Shown: positions 17,570 through 26,231, counted from the stretch's first letter. The stretch: DNA of 64,000 nt from Chitinophagales bacterium (GCA_017303335.1 JAFLBK010000003.1:300291-364290); one strand, 5' to 3'. Numbers and translations: made by a program. The notes: a model not told the origin generated them from the sequence alone.

Positions 17570-18796
17570 ATGGAACTACAATCAATAAAAAACCGCTTTG
17601 GCATCATCGGCAATTCGCCCGGACTCAACCACGCTCTGAACGTGGCGGTACAGGTGGCTTCCACCGACCTGAGCGTACTCATCACCGGTGAGAGCGGTGT
17701 GGGTAAAGAGGTATTCTCGCAGATCATCCATGCCCTCAGTTCCCGCAAACACAATTCATTCATCGCGGTGAACTGCGGAGCCATCCCCGAAGGCACGATC
17801 GATTCGGAACTTTTCGGGCATGAGAAAGGCTCCTTCACCGGCGCTGTCGACAGCCGGAAAGGCTATTTCGAAACCGTGAACGGAGGAACCATCTTCCTCG
17901 ATGAGGTAGGCGAACTTCCGCTGGGCACTCAGGCACGCCTCCTGCGTGTGCTGGAAACCGGCGAGTACATCCGTGTGGGCAGCAGCAAAGTACAGAAGAC
18001 CGATGTACGGGTGATCGCGGCCACCAACCGCGAATTACTCGAATCCACCCAGATACATAAATTCCGGGAAGACCTCTATTACCGCCTCAACACCGTGCCG
18101 ATCAAAGTACCGGCCCTGCGTGACCGGAAGGAAGACGTCATCCTGCTCTTCCGCAAATTCGTGAACGACTTCTCCGACAAATACAAAGCGGTACCGGTTC
18201 AGCTCGACGAAGGGGCCAAAGACGTGTTAATTAACTACCCCTGGCCCGGCAATGTGCGGGAGTTGAAGAATATTGCGGAGCAGATTTCTGTACTCAGCCA
18301 TGATAAAGTGATCGATGCCGCCACCATGAAACGTTTTCTTCCCGAACATAACTATTCACGCCTCCCGGTACTGGCCAGCGGTGGAAGCGGCTCGGTAAGC
18401 CAGAGCGAATTCGCCAACGAACGCGACATCCTCTACAAACTTTTCTTCGACATGAAGAAGGATGTAAATGAACTCAAGAAGATGTTCTTCGACCTCCTGC
18501 AGAATCCCAGCATAGCCCAGCACGCGCCTGTTTATAACGACCCGGCTTTTGCCGAAGTACACAGTAATGTGCCTTCCATCGGCACGTCCAAACCTGTCTT
18601 CCTTCCTCACAACGGCGAAGCCATCGATCACCATGAAGACGTGGAAGAATCGCTGAGCATCATGGACAAGGAAAAAGAACTCATTGTAAAAGCGCTGAAG
18701 AAGCATAAGGGCAAACGCAAAGACGCCGCACTGGACCTCGGTATCAGTGAACGCACCCTGTACCGCAAACTCAAAGAATATGATATTGAAGAATAG
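17570..18796 (+). CDS. Sigma-54-dependent transcriptional activator without a receiver domain
   Basis: A 408-residue regulator. The AAA+ domain begins almost at the N-terminus: Walker A GESGVGKE, the sigma-54 contact loop GSFTGA (Ser in place of the usual Ala), Walker B IFLDEVGEL and a sensor region VIAATNREL. A variable linker follows, then a Fis-type helix-turn-helix at the end (KDAALDLGISERTLYRKLKEY). With no receiver, GAF or PAS domain, its control input is unclear; it may be constitutive or controlled by a partner protein. It sits between miaB and lptE in one operon, an order I believe is common in Bacteroidota. Confidence 0.88.
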   Translation: MELQSIKNRFGIIGNSPGLNHALNVAVQVASTDLSVLITGESGVGKEVFSQIIHALSSRKHNSFIAVNCGAIPEGTIDSELFGHEKGSFTGAVDSRKGYFETVNGGTIFLDEVGELPLGTQARLLRVLETGEYIRVGSSKVQKTDVRVIAATNRELLESTQIHKFREDLYYRLNTVPIKVPALRDRKEDVILLFRKFVNDFSDKYKAVPVQLDEGAKDVLINYPWPGNVRELKNIAEQISVLSHDKVIDAATMKRFLPEHNYSRLPVLASGGSGSVSQSEFANERDILYKLFFDMKKDVNELKKMFFDLLQNPSIAQHAPVYNDPAFAEVHSNVPSIGTSKPVFLPHNGEAIDHHEDVEESLSIMDKEKELIVKALKKHKGKRKDAALDLGISERTLYRKLKEYDIEE

Positions 18797-19331
18797 CAAG
18801 GCAGGATGCAGGATACCGGATACCGGATACTGGATATGGGTTATGGGCCTCTTCCTTTCTGTCATCAGCATACAGGCAACCTGCAAATACGGATTCCGGG
18901 ATTCATCGCCCCTGCCTTCCGAAGTAAAAACCTTCCGGGTGAATTATTTCGAGAACAGGGCCGAATATAAAAACCCGCAATTAAGTCCGCAGATCACGGA
19001 AAAACTGAAACAGAAGATCATCGGCACCACCCGCCTGCGGCAGACCAACGACGATGATGCGCATTACGACATTAGCGGTTATGTGTCGGGATACCAGGTA
19101 ACCACTACCGGTATCAGCGGGGCCAACACCAGCCAGAACAGGCTTACCGTTAATTTTCACGTCATCTTCAAGAACACGCTCGATGAGAAAAAGAATTTCG
19201 AAAGCGATGTTACCTACAGTCTCGACTTCAACGCGAACCGAAGCCTTTCGCAGGTTGAGACCGAAAAAACCGAAGAGATCGTAAAGAACCTGACCGACGC
19301 CATTTTCAATAAAATATTTTCCAACTGGTAA
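18780..19331 (+). CDS. lptE: LPS-assembly lipoprotein LptE (Bacteroidota type)
   Basis: Up to 183 residues. The mature part starts at Cys in SIQATCKYGFRDSSPLP, followed by EVKTFRVNYFENRAEYKNPQLS and DISGYVSGYQVT, matching LptE proteins that plug LptD in the outer membrane. Two starts are possible. ATG 18780 overlaps the activator gene and gives a basic N-terminus. ATG 18843 gives a very short signal of 13 residues before the Cys. Between them lies a string of 7-bp units (18803-18844), which elsewhere in this window fills spacers and would favour 18843. The lipobox is poor (QATC). Confidence 0.78.
   Translation: MILKNSKAGCRIPDTGYWIWVMGLFLSVISIQATCKYGFRDSSPLPSEVKTFRVNYFENRAEYKNPQLSPQITEKLKQKIIGTTRLRQTNDDDAHYDISGYVSGYQVTTTGISGANTSQNRLTVNFHVIFKNTLDEKKNFESDVTYSLDFNANRSLSQVETEKTEEIVKNLTDAIFNKIFSNW
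18803..18844 (+). repeat. Six 7-bp units at the 5' end of lptE
   Basis: AGGATGC, AGGATAC, CGGATAC, CGGATAC and TGGATAT run in perfect 7-bp register, followed by a weaker GGGTTAT. The tract lies between the two candidate start codons of lptE. Confidence 0.75.
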
Positions 19332-19335
19332 CCGC

Positions 19336-20286
19336 ATGCAGTCGCAACAACAATTATTCAAATCCCTGTTCAAACGGGATATTACTGACCCGGAGAGCCA
19401 GGGCTTTCTCCGGGAACTGGTTGCCCGGCACCCGTATTTCTCCCCGGCGCAGTTCTACCTGCTTCGCCAGTCGGAACCCGGCACCGCTTCGTTTGAAAAG
19501 CAAGCGGGCCTAACCAATCTTTTTTTTGCCAACCCGCTTTGGCTGAATCTGCAATTACTGGAAGCTGATAAAACGCTCGTAATCCCGGAGAAAATGGATT
19601 CCGTTCCATTCCGTACCCAGCCGGTTGGGGTTGTTGAAACGGCTCCGGAAATACCCAACCCTGTTACAGAAAGCGTTGCGGTTGACACGCTGCCCGTGAT
19701 ACCGGAAGAGACCATCCCCGTTACAGGTGAAACAATAACGAGTGCAGAGCCAATAAGTGTGCAGCCGGCTGTTAGTTCCGCACCGGAGGAAGCGCTTGTT
19801 ATACCAACGGCACTACCTGAAGCGGAAGAACAACCAGCTACTGAAACAACTGTCACCGAAACTGCTGCCATGAGTAATACCGACAACATCCATACGGAAG
19901 AGAATAAACTGCCCGAAGAACTCCCGCTCTTTGAGCCCATGCACATGGTGGATTATTTCGCTTCGCAGGGGATCAAACTCAGCGAAGAGATCCAAACAGC
20001 CGACAAACTGGGTAAACAGCTGAAGAGTTTTACCGAATGGCTGAAAACCATGAAAAAAGTACATGCCGGTTCCGAGCAGGCAGTGGGGGCGCCCGACAAA
20101 ACAGTGGAAGACCTGGCCGAAAAAAGCAATGTCGGGAATGAAGTGATTACAGAAGCCATGGCAGAAGTGTTCGCCCGCCAGGGAAAAAGGGCTAAAGCGA
20201 CCGAAGTATACCAAAAATTAAGTTTGCTCAATCCTGCCAAAAGCGCTTACTTTGCAGCCAAAATAGAAAATTTAAAAGACGCGTAA
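19336..20286 (+). CDS. Unknown protein with TPR-like C-terminus, between lptE and secG
   Basis: A 316-residue protein. The N-terminal ~75 residues form a helical segment (LFKRDITDPESQGFLREL, HPYFSPAQFYLL). A long linker rich in Pro, Val, Thr and Glu follows. The C-terminus has one TPR-like hairpin (VFARQGKRAKATEVYQKLSLLNPAKSAYF). No signal peptide is evident. It starts five bases after lptE and ends two bases before secG, so it is in the same operon. The function is unknown; a scaffold role would fit the architecture but is not shown. Confidence 0.75.
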   Translation: MQSQQQLFKSLFKRDITDPESQGFLRELVARHPYFSPAQFYLLRQSEPGTASFEKQAGLTNLFFANPLWLNLQLLEADKTLVIPEKMDSVPFRTQPVGVVETAPEIPNPVTESVAVDTLPVIPEETIPVTGETITSAEPISVQPAVSSAPEEALVIPTALPEAEEQPATETTVTETAAMSNTDNIHTEENKLPEELPLFEPMHMVDYFASQGIKLSEEIQTADKLGKQLKSFTEWLKTMKKVHAGSEQAVGAPDKTVEDLAEKSNVGNEVITEAMAEVFARQGKRAKATEVYQKLSLLNPAKSAYFAAKIENLKDA

Positions 20287-20287
20287 C

Positions 20288-20644
20288 ATGTTAGTTTTAT
20301 TCGGAATTTTAGTGATCATTGCTTCTGTGGTACTTGGTCTTATCGTATTGATCCAGAACCCGAAAGGGGGTGGCCTCGCCTCCAGTTTCGGCGGTTTCGG
20401 TAACCAGATCATGGGTGTGAAACAAACCACCGATGTGCTGGAAAAAGGCACCTGGTTGTTCGCTGCCATCGTTGCGGTACTTTGTATCGTTTCCCCGGCC
20501 TTCATCCCCAAGGGCGCCGTTACCAACAATTCCGACACCAAGAACCTGATCAATAACATCTCTACCAAGGCACCGGCCGGCAGTACAACACCTGCCAACA
20601 CCGCTACGGTTCCTGCCACCGCCGATACCGGCGCAAAAAAATAA
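20288..20644 (+). CDS. secG: Preprotein translocase subunit SecG
   Basis: A 118-residue SecG: first membrane helix LFGILVIIASVVLGLIVLIQ, the diagnostic QNPKGGGLASSFGG loop, and a second helix WLFAAIVAVLCIVSPAF. A Ser/Thr/Ala-rich tail of about 45 residues follows, as in other Bacteroidota. It forms the SecYEG channel with SecY and SecE encoded elsewhere. It is the last gene before a strong terminator. Confidence 0.92.
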   Translation: MLVLFGILVIIASVVLGLIVLIQNPKGGGLASSFGGFGNQIMGVKQTTDVLEKGTWLFAAIVAVLCIVSPAFIPKGAVTNNSDTKNLINNISTKAPAGSTTPANTATVPATADTGAKK

Positions 20645-20662
20645 GTTTCCAAAATATTTTCG

Positions 20663-20692
20663 AACCCCGTCGGGAACCGGCGGGGTTTTTTG
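20663..20692 (+). terminator. Intrinsic terminator of the miaB-secG operon
   Basis: AACCCCG at 20663-20669 pairs with CGGGGTT at 20681-20687, followed by TTTTTG. It lies 18 bases after the secG stop codon. Confidence 0.85.
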
Positions 20693-20714
20693 TTTTATTT
20701 TGTCTCCTATAGCA

Positions 20715-21728
20715 ATGCGAAAAAAGATCATCTGGACCATTCTCCTTCTCTTGGTATTCATTGGCGGATTCCTGGCCTGGCAGGTTTTCGGACCCACTGT
20801 TTCGGCGCCGGCCGAAAAGTATTTTTATATCCGCACGGGTTCTTCCTATGCCGATGTAAAAGAGTCGCTCACCGAAACCAAGATCATCAGCAACCCGTAT
20901 TTTTTCGACCTGCTGGCCAAACAGGTGAAGTATAACCGCTCGGTAAAAGCAGGCCGCTACGCCATCAAACAGGGAATGAGTTTGTTAAGCCTGGTTCGCA
21001 TGCTGCGTTCGGGAAACCAGGCGCCGGTGAACCTCGTGATCACAAAACTGCGTACCAAGGAAGACCTGGCCGCCAGGCTCGGGAACAGTTTCGAAGCCGA
21101 CTCGGCCCGGTTCAGCGCCCTGCTCTACAACAGCGAATGGTGGAAGCAATACCAGCTCGACAGCAACACCCTGATGACATCCATCATCCCCAATACCTAT
21201 ACATTTCTCTGGAACACCAGTCCCGAAAAAGTACTGGCCAAGCTGGAGAAAGAAAAAGAAAAATTCTGGAATGAGGAGCGCCGTGGCAAGGCCCGCAACA
21301 TGAACCTGAACCCCGAGCAGGTGTATACGCTTGCCAGCATCGTAGAAGAAGAAACCAATAAAGACGAAGACAAAGGAAAGATCGCCAGTGTTTACCTCAA
21401 CCGTTTCCATAACAATATGAAACTGCAGGCCGACCCCACTGTTAAATACGCCTTGCGGAATTTTGCCCTCAAGCGGGTACGGGAAAAACACATCGCCGTT
21501 GCATCGCCGTACAATACCTACCAGAACCTGGGGCTACCACCGGGACCGATCTGTACCCCCTCGGCCAAAACCATCGACGCGGTTTTGAACGCCCCGGCGA
21601 CGAACTACCTGTTCTTCGTGGCTAAACCAGACTGGTCGGGACTTTCGAACTTCGCCCAATCCTACGATGAACACCTGGTCTACGCAAAGAGTTACCAGCG
21701 TTTCCTCGACAGCGTGAACATCAAATAA
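20715..21728 (+). CDS. mltG: Endolytic murein transglycosylase MltG
   Basis: A 337-residue YceG/MltG protein. One N-terminal membrane helix (KKIIWTILLLLVFIGGFLAW) is followed by a LysM-like segment and the catalytic domain with the Glu-rich active site ASIVEEETNKDEDKGKIASV. Later family motifs are KLQADPTVKYAL and SPYNTYQNLGLPPGPICTPS. It cuts newly made glycan strands near the membrane. The ATG at 20715 (MRKKII) was chosen over a TTG five codons earlier. Confidence 0.93.
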   Translation: MRKKIIWTILLLLVFIGGFLAWQVFGPTVSAPAEKYFYIRTGSSYADVKESLTETKIISNPYFFDLLAKQVKYNRSVKAGRYAIKQGMSLLSLVRMLRSGNQAPVNLVITKLRTKEDLAARLGNSFEADSARFSALLYNSEWWKQYQLDSNTLMTSIIPNTYTFLWNTSPEKVLAKLEKEKEKFWNEERRGKARNMNLNPEQVYTLASIVEEETNKDEDKGKIASVYLNRFHNNMKLQADPTVKYALRNFALKRVREKHIAVASPYNTYQNLGLPPGPICTPSAKTIDAVLNAPATNYLFFVAKPDWSGLSNFAQSYDEHLVYAKSYQRFLDSVNIK

Positions 21729-21777
21729 AACATGGCCGCTATGTTGTAGCTTTGAACCACCCATTCAATAACCTGCT

Positions 21778-22752
21778 TTGATCAAACTCGAGCGCATCAT
21801 CATCACCAGCTTCCCGGTTGCTTTCATCCTTCGAAAAAGCAAGCATTGGTACTTGCCCGGGTTCGAAGGCGTTCCGCTGTATGATGTGGCGAAATTCTTT
21901 TACGGGCAGATCAAAACCGTGGGATTGACCGAACGGGCATCGGCCATCGCCTACAATTTCATCATGGCCATCCCCCCTTCCTTCCTCTTTATTTTCACCC
22001 TGATACCGCACCTGCCGTTTATTAAAAAGAAAGATATCCTGAACCAGGTGCGCCTGATCCTGAAGGACCTGATCCCCGTGCAAACCTTCAACAACACGAT
22101 CGCCACGTTCATTGATAATACATTCTTTAAAACGCCGGTATTCGGTCTCCTCTCGTTTGGCTTGTTGCTGGCCCTGTTCTTCGCTTCCAATGCCATGATG
22201 GGTATCCAACGTTCGTTCAACAAGAACTATATCGGTTTTGCCAAGCGCAAAGGCCTGCACGACCGCTGGGTGGCCATCCGGCTCACCACCCTCATCTTTG
22301 GCCTGGTACTCGGCTGCCTGATCCTGCTGATCACACAGGGCGCTATGCTGAAATGGCTCGGTCTGCGCAGCGGCTTCTGGCGGGATTTTATCGCCTATGT
22401 GCGGTGGATCTTCATCATCGCCCTGGTGTTCTACTCCATCTCCTTCATTTATAAATACGCACCGGCGGTTCATAAAAAATGGAAACTGGTTTCGCCCGGC
22501 AGCATCCTGGCAACCTTTCTCTGCATCATGGCCACCCTGGGTTTTTCCGCCTTTGTCAACAATTTCGGCCGGTACAACGCCCTGTACGGCTCCATCGGAA
22601 CGGTCATCGTACTCATGGCCCTGATCTTCATCAATTCGCTGGTATTGCTGATCGGTTTCGAACTGAATGTGAGCATCAAATCCCTGCGGGCCATCGCCGA
22701 GAGAAGAGATGCCCATGAAAAGCAACTTGCCGCCAAAGAAAAAAATCCATGA
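21778..22752 (+). CDS. YihY/BrkB-type integral membrane protein
   Basis: A 324-residue protein with about six membrane helices and the family's ASAIAYNFIMAIPPSFLFIF opening. Later segments are FGLLLALFFASNAMMGI, LVLGCLILLITQG and LATFLCIMATLGFSAFVNNFGRYNALYGSIGTV, where the YxxxYGS-like motif is typical. Family members are annotated as ribonuclease BN or virulence factor BrkB, mostly without proof. The only plausible start is a TTG at 21778, since the next Met lies far inside the conserved region. Function uncertain. Confidence 0.82.
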   Translation: MIKLERIIITSFPVAFILRKSKHWYLPGFEGVPLYDVAKFFYGQIKTVGLTERASAIAYNFIMAIPPSFLFIFTLIPHLPFIKKKDILNQVRLILKDLIPVQTFNNTIATFIDNTFFKTPVFGLLSFGLLLALFFASNAMMGIQRSFNKNYIGFAKRKGLHDRWVAIRLTTLIFGLVLGCLILLITQGAMLKWLGLRSGFWRDFIAYVRWIFIIALVFYSISFIYKYAPAVHKKWKLVSPGSILATFLCIMATLGFSAFVNNFGRYNALYGSIGTVIVLMALIFINSLVLLIGFELNVSIKSLRAIAERRDAHEKQLAAKEKNP

Positions 22753-22804
22753 ATGGCTTCCCTTCCCGCCCTTCATTCGTTAATTTTAAGAAAACTTGAT
22801 AATC

Positions 22805-23410
22805 ATGAAAAAGATAGTTCTCGCGCTTACGGCCATCGCTTTATGCTCGCTGCTGGCTTTTACTACCGGCGACCCGCTCACCATCGGCAGCCCGATGCCC
22901 AAGGCCGATCTGAAAATGAAAGATATTTCCGGTAAAGAAGTGGCCATGAAGGATGCCCTGAAAGAAAACGGCGTACTGGTCATGTTCAGCTGCAATACCT
23001 GCCCCTACGTGATCAAGAACCAGGAGCGTACCCTGGCCATCAGCGAGTATGCCATTAAAATGAAAGTGGGCGTCATCATCCTCAACAGCAACGAAGCGTA
23101 CCGGGGTAACGAAGACAGCTTCGACGCGATGAAGGAATATGCCAAAGACCAGGGCTATAAATGGAACTATGTGGTGGACCAGGACCATGTGGTAGCCGAT
23201 GCATTCGGCGCTAACCGCACGCCCGAATGTTTCCTGTTTGATAAAAACCTGAAACTCGTTTACCACGGCGCCATCGACGACAGTCCTTCCGATGTTTCCG
23301 CCATTACCCGCAATCACCTGCAGGTGGCGATCAATGAACTCACAACCGGTAAAGACGTAACCGTGAAGGAAAGCCGCAGCGTGGGCTGCACGATCAAACG
23401 GAAGAGTTAA
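22805..23410 (+). CDS. Secreted redoxin (AhpC/TSA-like thioredoxin family)
   Basis: A 201-residue protein with a signal peptide (MKKIVLALTAIALCSLLAFT). The thioredoxin fold has the active-site motif FSCNTCPYVIKNQ and the cis-Pro loop NRTPECFLFD. The family is a Bacteroidota group of exported redoxins of unclear role, possibly thiol-disulfide exchange in the periplasm. The ATG at 22805 was preferred over one three codons upstream because it starts the signal peptide cleanly. It is convergent with a second thioredoxin-like gene. Confidence 0.8.
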   Translation: MKKIVLALTAIALCSLLAFTTGDPLTIGSPMPKADLKMKDISGKEVAMKDALKENGVLVMFSCNTCPYVIKNQERTLAISEYAIKMKVGVIILNSNEAYRGNEDSFDAMKEYAKDQGYKWNYVVDQDHVVADAFGANRTPECFLFDKNLKLVYHGAIDDSPSDVSAITRNHLQVAINELTTGKDVTVKESRSVGCTIKRKS

Positions 23411-23420
23411 GATAGTCTGG

Positions 23421-23462
23421 GGTTTGAAGTTTGGAGTTTGAAGTTTGGAGTTTGAGGTTTGA
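23421..23462 (+). repeat. Six 7-bp units in an intergenic spacer
   Basis: GGTTTGA, AGTTTGG, AGTTTGA, AGTTTGG, AGTTTGA and GGTTTGA follow in exact 7-bp register. The same GTTTG-centred unit occurs inside murB (53247-53274) and, inverted, before the DUF2723 gene (41016-41036). Confidence 0.85.
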
Positions 23463-23530
23463 GTTCCGGAACTTCTACCGGAACAACTTTCCCGGTTCAA
23501 ACGACATAGCTTCTCCCGATAACTAACAAA

Positions 23531-23566
23531 AATAAAAGCCCGGTTCTTTCGAACCAGGCTTTTATT
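23531..23566. terminator. Bidirectional terminator between two redoxin genes
   Basis: AATAAAAGCC-CGGTTC pairs with GAACC-A-GGCTTTTATT around a TTTC loop, with T runs available on either strand. The right arm contains the stop codon of the minus-strand gene. Confidence 0.8.
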
Positions 23567-24065
23567 TTGAAGTGCTGGGGTCCTGGGTGATGGCCTCCTG
23601 GATGATGGTTTCAAAATCCGCTTTACTCATCTCCGCCTCCATGAACTTTCGATACCCCTTCTTATTATTCACCACGATGGTTGCCGGTATGGCTCCGCTC
23701 CAGCTTTTATCGATCATCGGGCAGAAATGATCGGCGTTGGTTTCATTAAGCCACACGATCTTCGCCGTATACTTATTCTTTTTAGCAAAGGCCGCGATCT
23801 TTGCCGGGTAATACGAAGGCAGGTCTAAACTCACGAGCAGCAACTTCACTTTCTGTTTCTCATATTTTTTCACCACGTCCAGGAAACCGGGTATCTCGGC
23901 GATACAGGGCTTGCAGAAGGTGGCCCAGAAATTCACCACATACACGGTATCGTTATGCTTGCTGAACGATTTCACCACGTCTTCGATCTTCCATTTGGCA
24001 ATGGCCTGGCTTCGGGCAGCAAGGGAAAATACAACAAGGATAAAAAGGAGGCTATATTTTTTCAT
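23562..24065 (-). CDS. TlpA/ResA-like thioredoxin-fold protein, secreted
   Basis: A 167-residue protein with a signal peptide (MKKYSLLFILVVFSLAARSQA) and the active site VVNFWATFCKPCIAEIPGF, a WCxxC-type motif with Ala-Thr-Phe before Cys. The cis-Pro region is WSGAIPATIVV. This is the TlpA/ResA type used in the periplasm for cytochrome maturation or disulfide reduction. The stop codon lies inside the terminator shared with the convergent gene. The target is unknown. Confidence 0.85.
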   Translation of the reverse strand: MKKYSLLFILVVFSLAARSQAIAKWKIEDVVKSFSKHNDTVYVVNFWATFCKPCIAEIPGFLDVVKKYEKQKVKLLLVSLDLPSYYPAKIAAFAKKNKYTAKIVWLNETNADHFCPMIDKSWSGAIPATIVVNNKKGYRKFMEAEMSKADFETIIQEAITQDPSTSK

Positions 24066-24125
24066 ACCCGTTAAAATTACAGAGAATCGGGGTTTCCGGG
24101 GGCCCGGAATCGTTAAATAAGCGGG

Positions 24126-24157
24126 TTTGGCAGGAACCCCATTTCAGGCTAAATTTG
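24126..24157 (+). promoter_or_regulatory. Promoter of lpdA (-33 TTTG and -7 TAAATTTG)
   Basis: TTTG at 24126-24129 and TAAATTTG at 24150-24157 are separated by 20 bases, which fits the Bacteroidota promoter layout. The predicted transcript starts near 24163, leaving a leader of about 57 bases before the lpdA ATG. Confidence 0.7.
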
Positions 24158-24189
24158 CAGCCTCCGGCCGTAAAAAGCCGAACCATTCA

Positions 24190-24210
24190 TTCTTAATTAT
24201 TAATTCTTAA
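24190..24210 (+). repeat. Three 7-bp units in the lpdA leader
   Basis: TTCTTAA, TTATTAA and TTCTTAA run in register ten bases before the lpdA start codon. They lie inside the predicted mRNA leader. Confidence 0.65.
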
Positions 24211-24219
24211 CTGAACACA

Positions 24220-25608
24220 ATGGCATACGACGTAATTGTACTTGGAAGCGGCCCTGGTGGTTACCCGGCAGCGATCAGAGCCAGCCAGCTCGGTAAAAAA
24301 GTGGCGATCGTGGAAAAAGAAAGTCTTGGTGGCATCTGCCTCAACTGGGGTTGTATCCCTACCAAGGCCCTGCTGAAAAGCGCCCAGGTATTTGAATATG
24401 CCAAACACGCCACCTCTTACGGCGTAAAAGCGGATAACGTAAGCGCCGACTTCGAGGGCGTGGTAAAACGCAGCCGCGGTGTGGCCGACAAGATGAGCAA
24501 GGGTGTTCAGTTCCTGATGAAGAAAAACAAGATCGACGTGATCATGGGCTTTGGCAAACTGATCGCGGCCAATAAACTGGAAGTAACGGCAGCCGATGGC
24601 AGCAAGCAGGTGCTCGAAGCCAAAAACATCGTCATCGCCACCGGTGGCAGGAGCCGGCAGTTGCCCAGCATGCCCATCGACGGCAAGAAGATCATCGGCT
24701 ACCGCGAAGCCATGGTACTTCCGCAACAACCCAAGAGCATGATCATTTGCGGAAGCGGCGCCATCGGTTCCGAGTTCGCGTATTTCTACAACAGCCTCGG
24801 CACCAAGGTTACCATTGTGGAGTTCATGCCCAAGATCGTTCCGGTAGAAGACGATGAGATCAGCAAGGAACTGGAAAAGCAATTCAAAAAGCAGGGCATG
24901 ACCATCATGACCAGCAGTGAAGTAACCAGCGTGGATACCAGCGGCGCCGGTGTAAAAGCAAAAGTGAAGACACAAACCGGCGAAGTGGTGCTGGAAGCCG
25001 ATATTTTATTGAGCGCTGTTGGCGTGGTTGCCAATATCGAGAACATCGGACTGGAAGCCCTGGGCATCAAAACCGAGAAAGGTAAGATCGTGGTAGACCA
25101 GTACGGACAAACAAGCCTCAAAGGCGTATATGCCATCGGCGATTGCACACCCGGCCAGGCTTTGGCCCATGTTGCCAGCAAGGAAGGCATCAATGCCGCT
25201 GAACACCTGAGCGGACATACACCCCAGCCCATCGACTACAACAATATCCCCGGCTGTACCTATTGCACCCCGGAGATCGCCAGCGTGGGTTATACCGAGA
25301 AAGCGGCCAAAGATGCCGGTTACGAGATCAAAGTGGGTAAGTTCCCCTTCATGGCCAGCGGCAAGGCTAGCGCTGCCGGAGCTACCGAAGGTTTTGTAAA
25401 AGTGATCTACGACGCCAAATACGGTGAGTTCCTCGGATGCCACATGATCGGTATGAACGTAACCGAGATGATCGCCGAAGCCGTGGTAGCCCGCAAACTG
25501 GAAACCACCGCCCACGAGATACTGAATGCCGTACACCCCCACCCGACCATGAGCGAAGGGCTGAAAGAAGCCACCGCCGTTGCATACGGTGAGGCTACGG
25601 ATGTGTAA
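24220..25608 (+). CDS. lpdA: Dihydrolipoyl dehydrogenase
   Basis: A 462-residue flavoprotein, the E3 subunit of 2-oxoacid dehydrogenase complexes. It has the FAD fold VLGSGPGGYPAAIRA, the redox disulfide GGICLNWGCIPTKALL, the NAD fold IICGSGAIGSEFAYF and YAIGDCTPGQALAHVA. The C-terminal interface carries the catalytic His-Glu pair in HPHPTMSEGLKEA. It re-oxidises dihydrolipoamide with NAD+. It is transcribed alone from a clear promoter and closed by a terminator. Confidence 0.95.
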   Translation: MAYDVIVLGSGPGGYPAAIRASQLGKKVAIVEKESLGGICLNWGCIPTKALLKSAQVFEYAKHATSYGVKADNVSADFEGVVKRSRGVADKMSKGVQFLMKKNKIDVIMGFGKLIAANKLEVTAADGSKQVLEAKNIVIATGGRSRQLPSMPIDGKKIIGYREAMVLPQQPKSMIICGSGAIGSEFAYFYNSLGTKVTIVEFMPKIVPVEDDEISKELEKQFKKQGMTIMTSSEVTSVDTSGAGVKAKVKTQTGEVVLEADILLSAVGVVANIENIGLEALGIKTEKGKIVVDQYGQTSLKGVYAIGDCTPGQALAHVASKEGINAAEHLSGHTPQPIDYNNIPGCTYCTPEIASVGYTEKAAKDAGYEIKVGKFPFMASGKASAAGATEGFVKVIYDAKYGEFLGCHMIGMNVTEMIAEAVVARKLETTAHEILNAVHPHPTMSEGLKEATAVAYGEATDV

Positions 25609-25618
25609 GCATCCAGCA

Positions 25619-25635
25619 CTGAGCGAAGTCGAGAA
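25619..25635 (+). repeat. Dispersed CTGAGCG-type intergenic motif, copy 1
   Basis: CTGAGCGAAGTCGAGAA lies just after lpdA. It resembles, on the opposite strand, the motif at 45511-45535 (CTGAGCGTAGCGAAGAA). It may be a relic of a small dispersed repeat. Confidence 0.4.
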
Positions 25636-25653
25636 GTACAAAACAAATAACGG

Positions 25654-25693
25654 ATCCCATTCATCAGCCGTTCGCAGGTGAATGGGATTTTTT
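25654..25693 (+). terminator. Intrinsic terminator of lpdA
   Basis: ATCCCATTCA at 25654-25663 pairs exactly with TGAATGGGAT at 25679-25688 and is followed by a run of T. The loop is 15 bases. Confidence 0.8.
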
Positions 25694-25780
25694 TAGCGGT
25701 TAGGCTTGCCAATCCTCTCCCGGGCTTCAGTAAGACAGCTTTGGCAATGAGGGGCAAATCAACCGTGATTCGTATATTTA

Positions 25781-26221
25781 ATGACCAAACGAGTCCCCAT
25801 GGCCAAAGCAAACAATAAAACCACCGAGAACAACGACAGCGTTGCTGCCTTTGTAAAAAAGATCACCGACGCCGATCGCCGGAAAGATTGCCAGGCGATC
25901 ATCGACATCATGGAAAAACAATCCGGTTTCCCGGCTAAGATGTGGGGATCCGCGATCATTGGATTCGGAACCTATCATTATAAGTACGAAAGCGGCCGGG
26001 AAGGCGATGCGCCGCTGGTGGGTTTCTCGCCCCGCAAAACCGAATTCGCCCTCTACCTGAGTTCCGAATTCGACAAACGCGATGAATTACTGAAACAGTT
26101 CGGCAAGCACAAAACGGCCAAGGCCTGCGTGTACATCAAAAAACTGGAGGATGTCAACGTGGATGTACTCAAAAAGATGATCAGCAATTCGATCAAACAT
26201 ACCAGGGCGAAGTACAAATAA
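25781..26221 (+). CDS. DUF1801 (YdhG-like) domain protein
   Basis: A 146-residue soluble protein. The core reads RRKDCQAIIDIMEKQSGFPAKMWGSAIIGFGTYHYKY, then VGFSPRKTEFALYLS and KACVYIKKLEDV, the DUF1801 pattern. Family members are small and of unsettled function. The ATG at 25781 was used; one six codons later (25799) is equally possible. The stop is ten bases from the convergent bshC stop. Confidence 0.82.
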   Translation: MTKRVPMAKANNKTTENNDSVAAFVKKITDADRRKDCQAIIDIMEKQSGFPAKMWGSAIIGFGTYHYKYESGREGDAPLVGFSPRKTEFALYLSSEFDKRDELLKQFGKHKTAKACVYIKKLEDVNVDVLKKMISNSIKHTRAKYK

Positions 26222-26231
26222 CCCGGTTGGT

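Noticed and set aside
20288..20644. SecG tail considered a frameshift or fusion
   Set aside because: Ser/Thr/Ala-rich tails after the second helix are common in Bacteroidota SecG, and the frame ends properly before the terminator.
21739..22776. A 345-codon minus-strand frame opposite the YihY-type gene
   Set aside because: The product is extremely rich in Gly, Asp, Gln and His, typical of antisense to hydrophobic helices.
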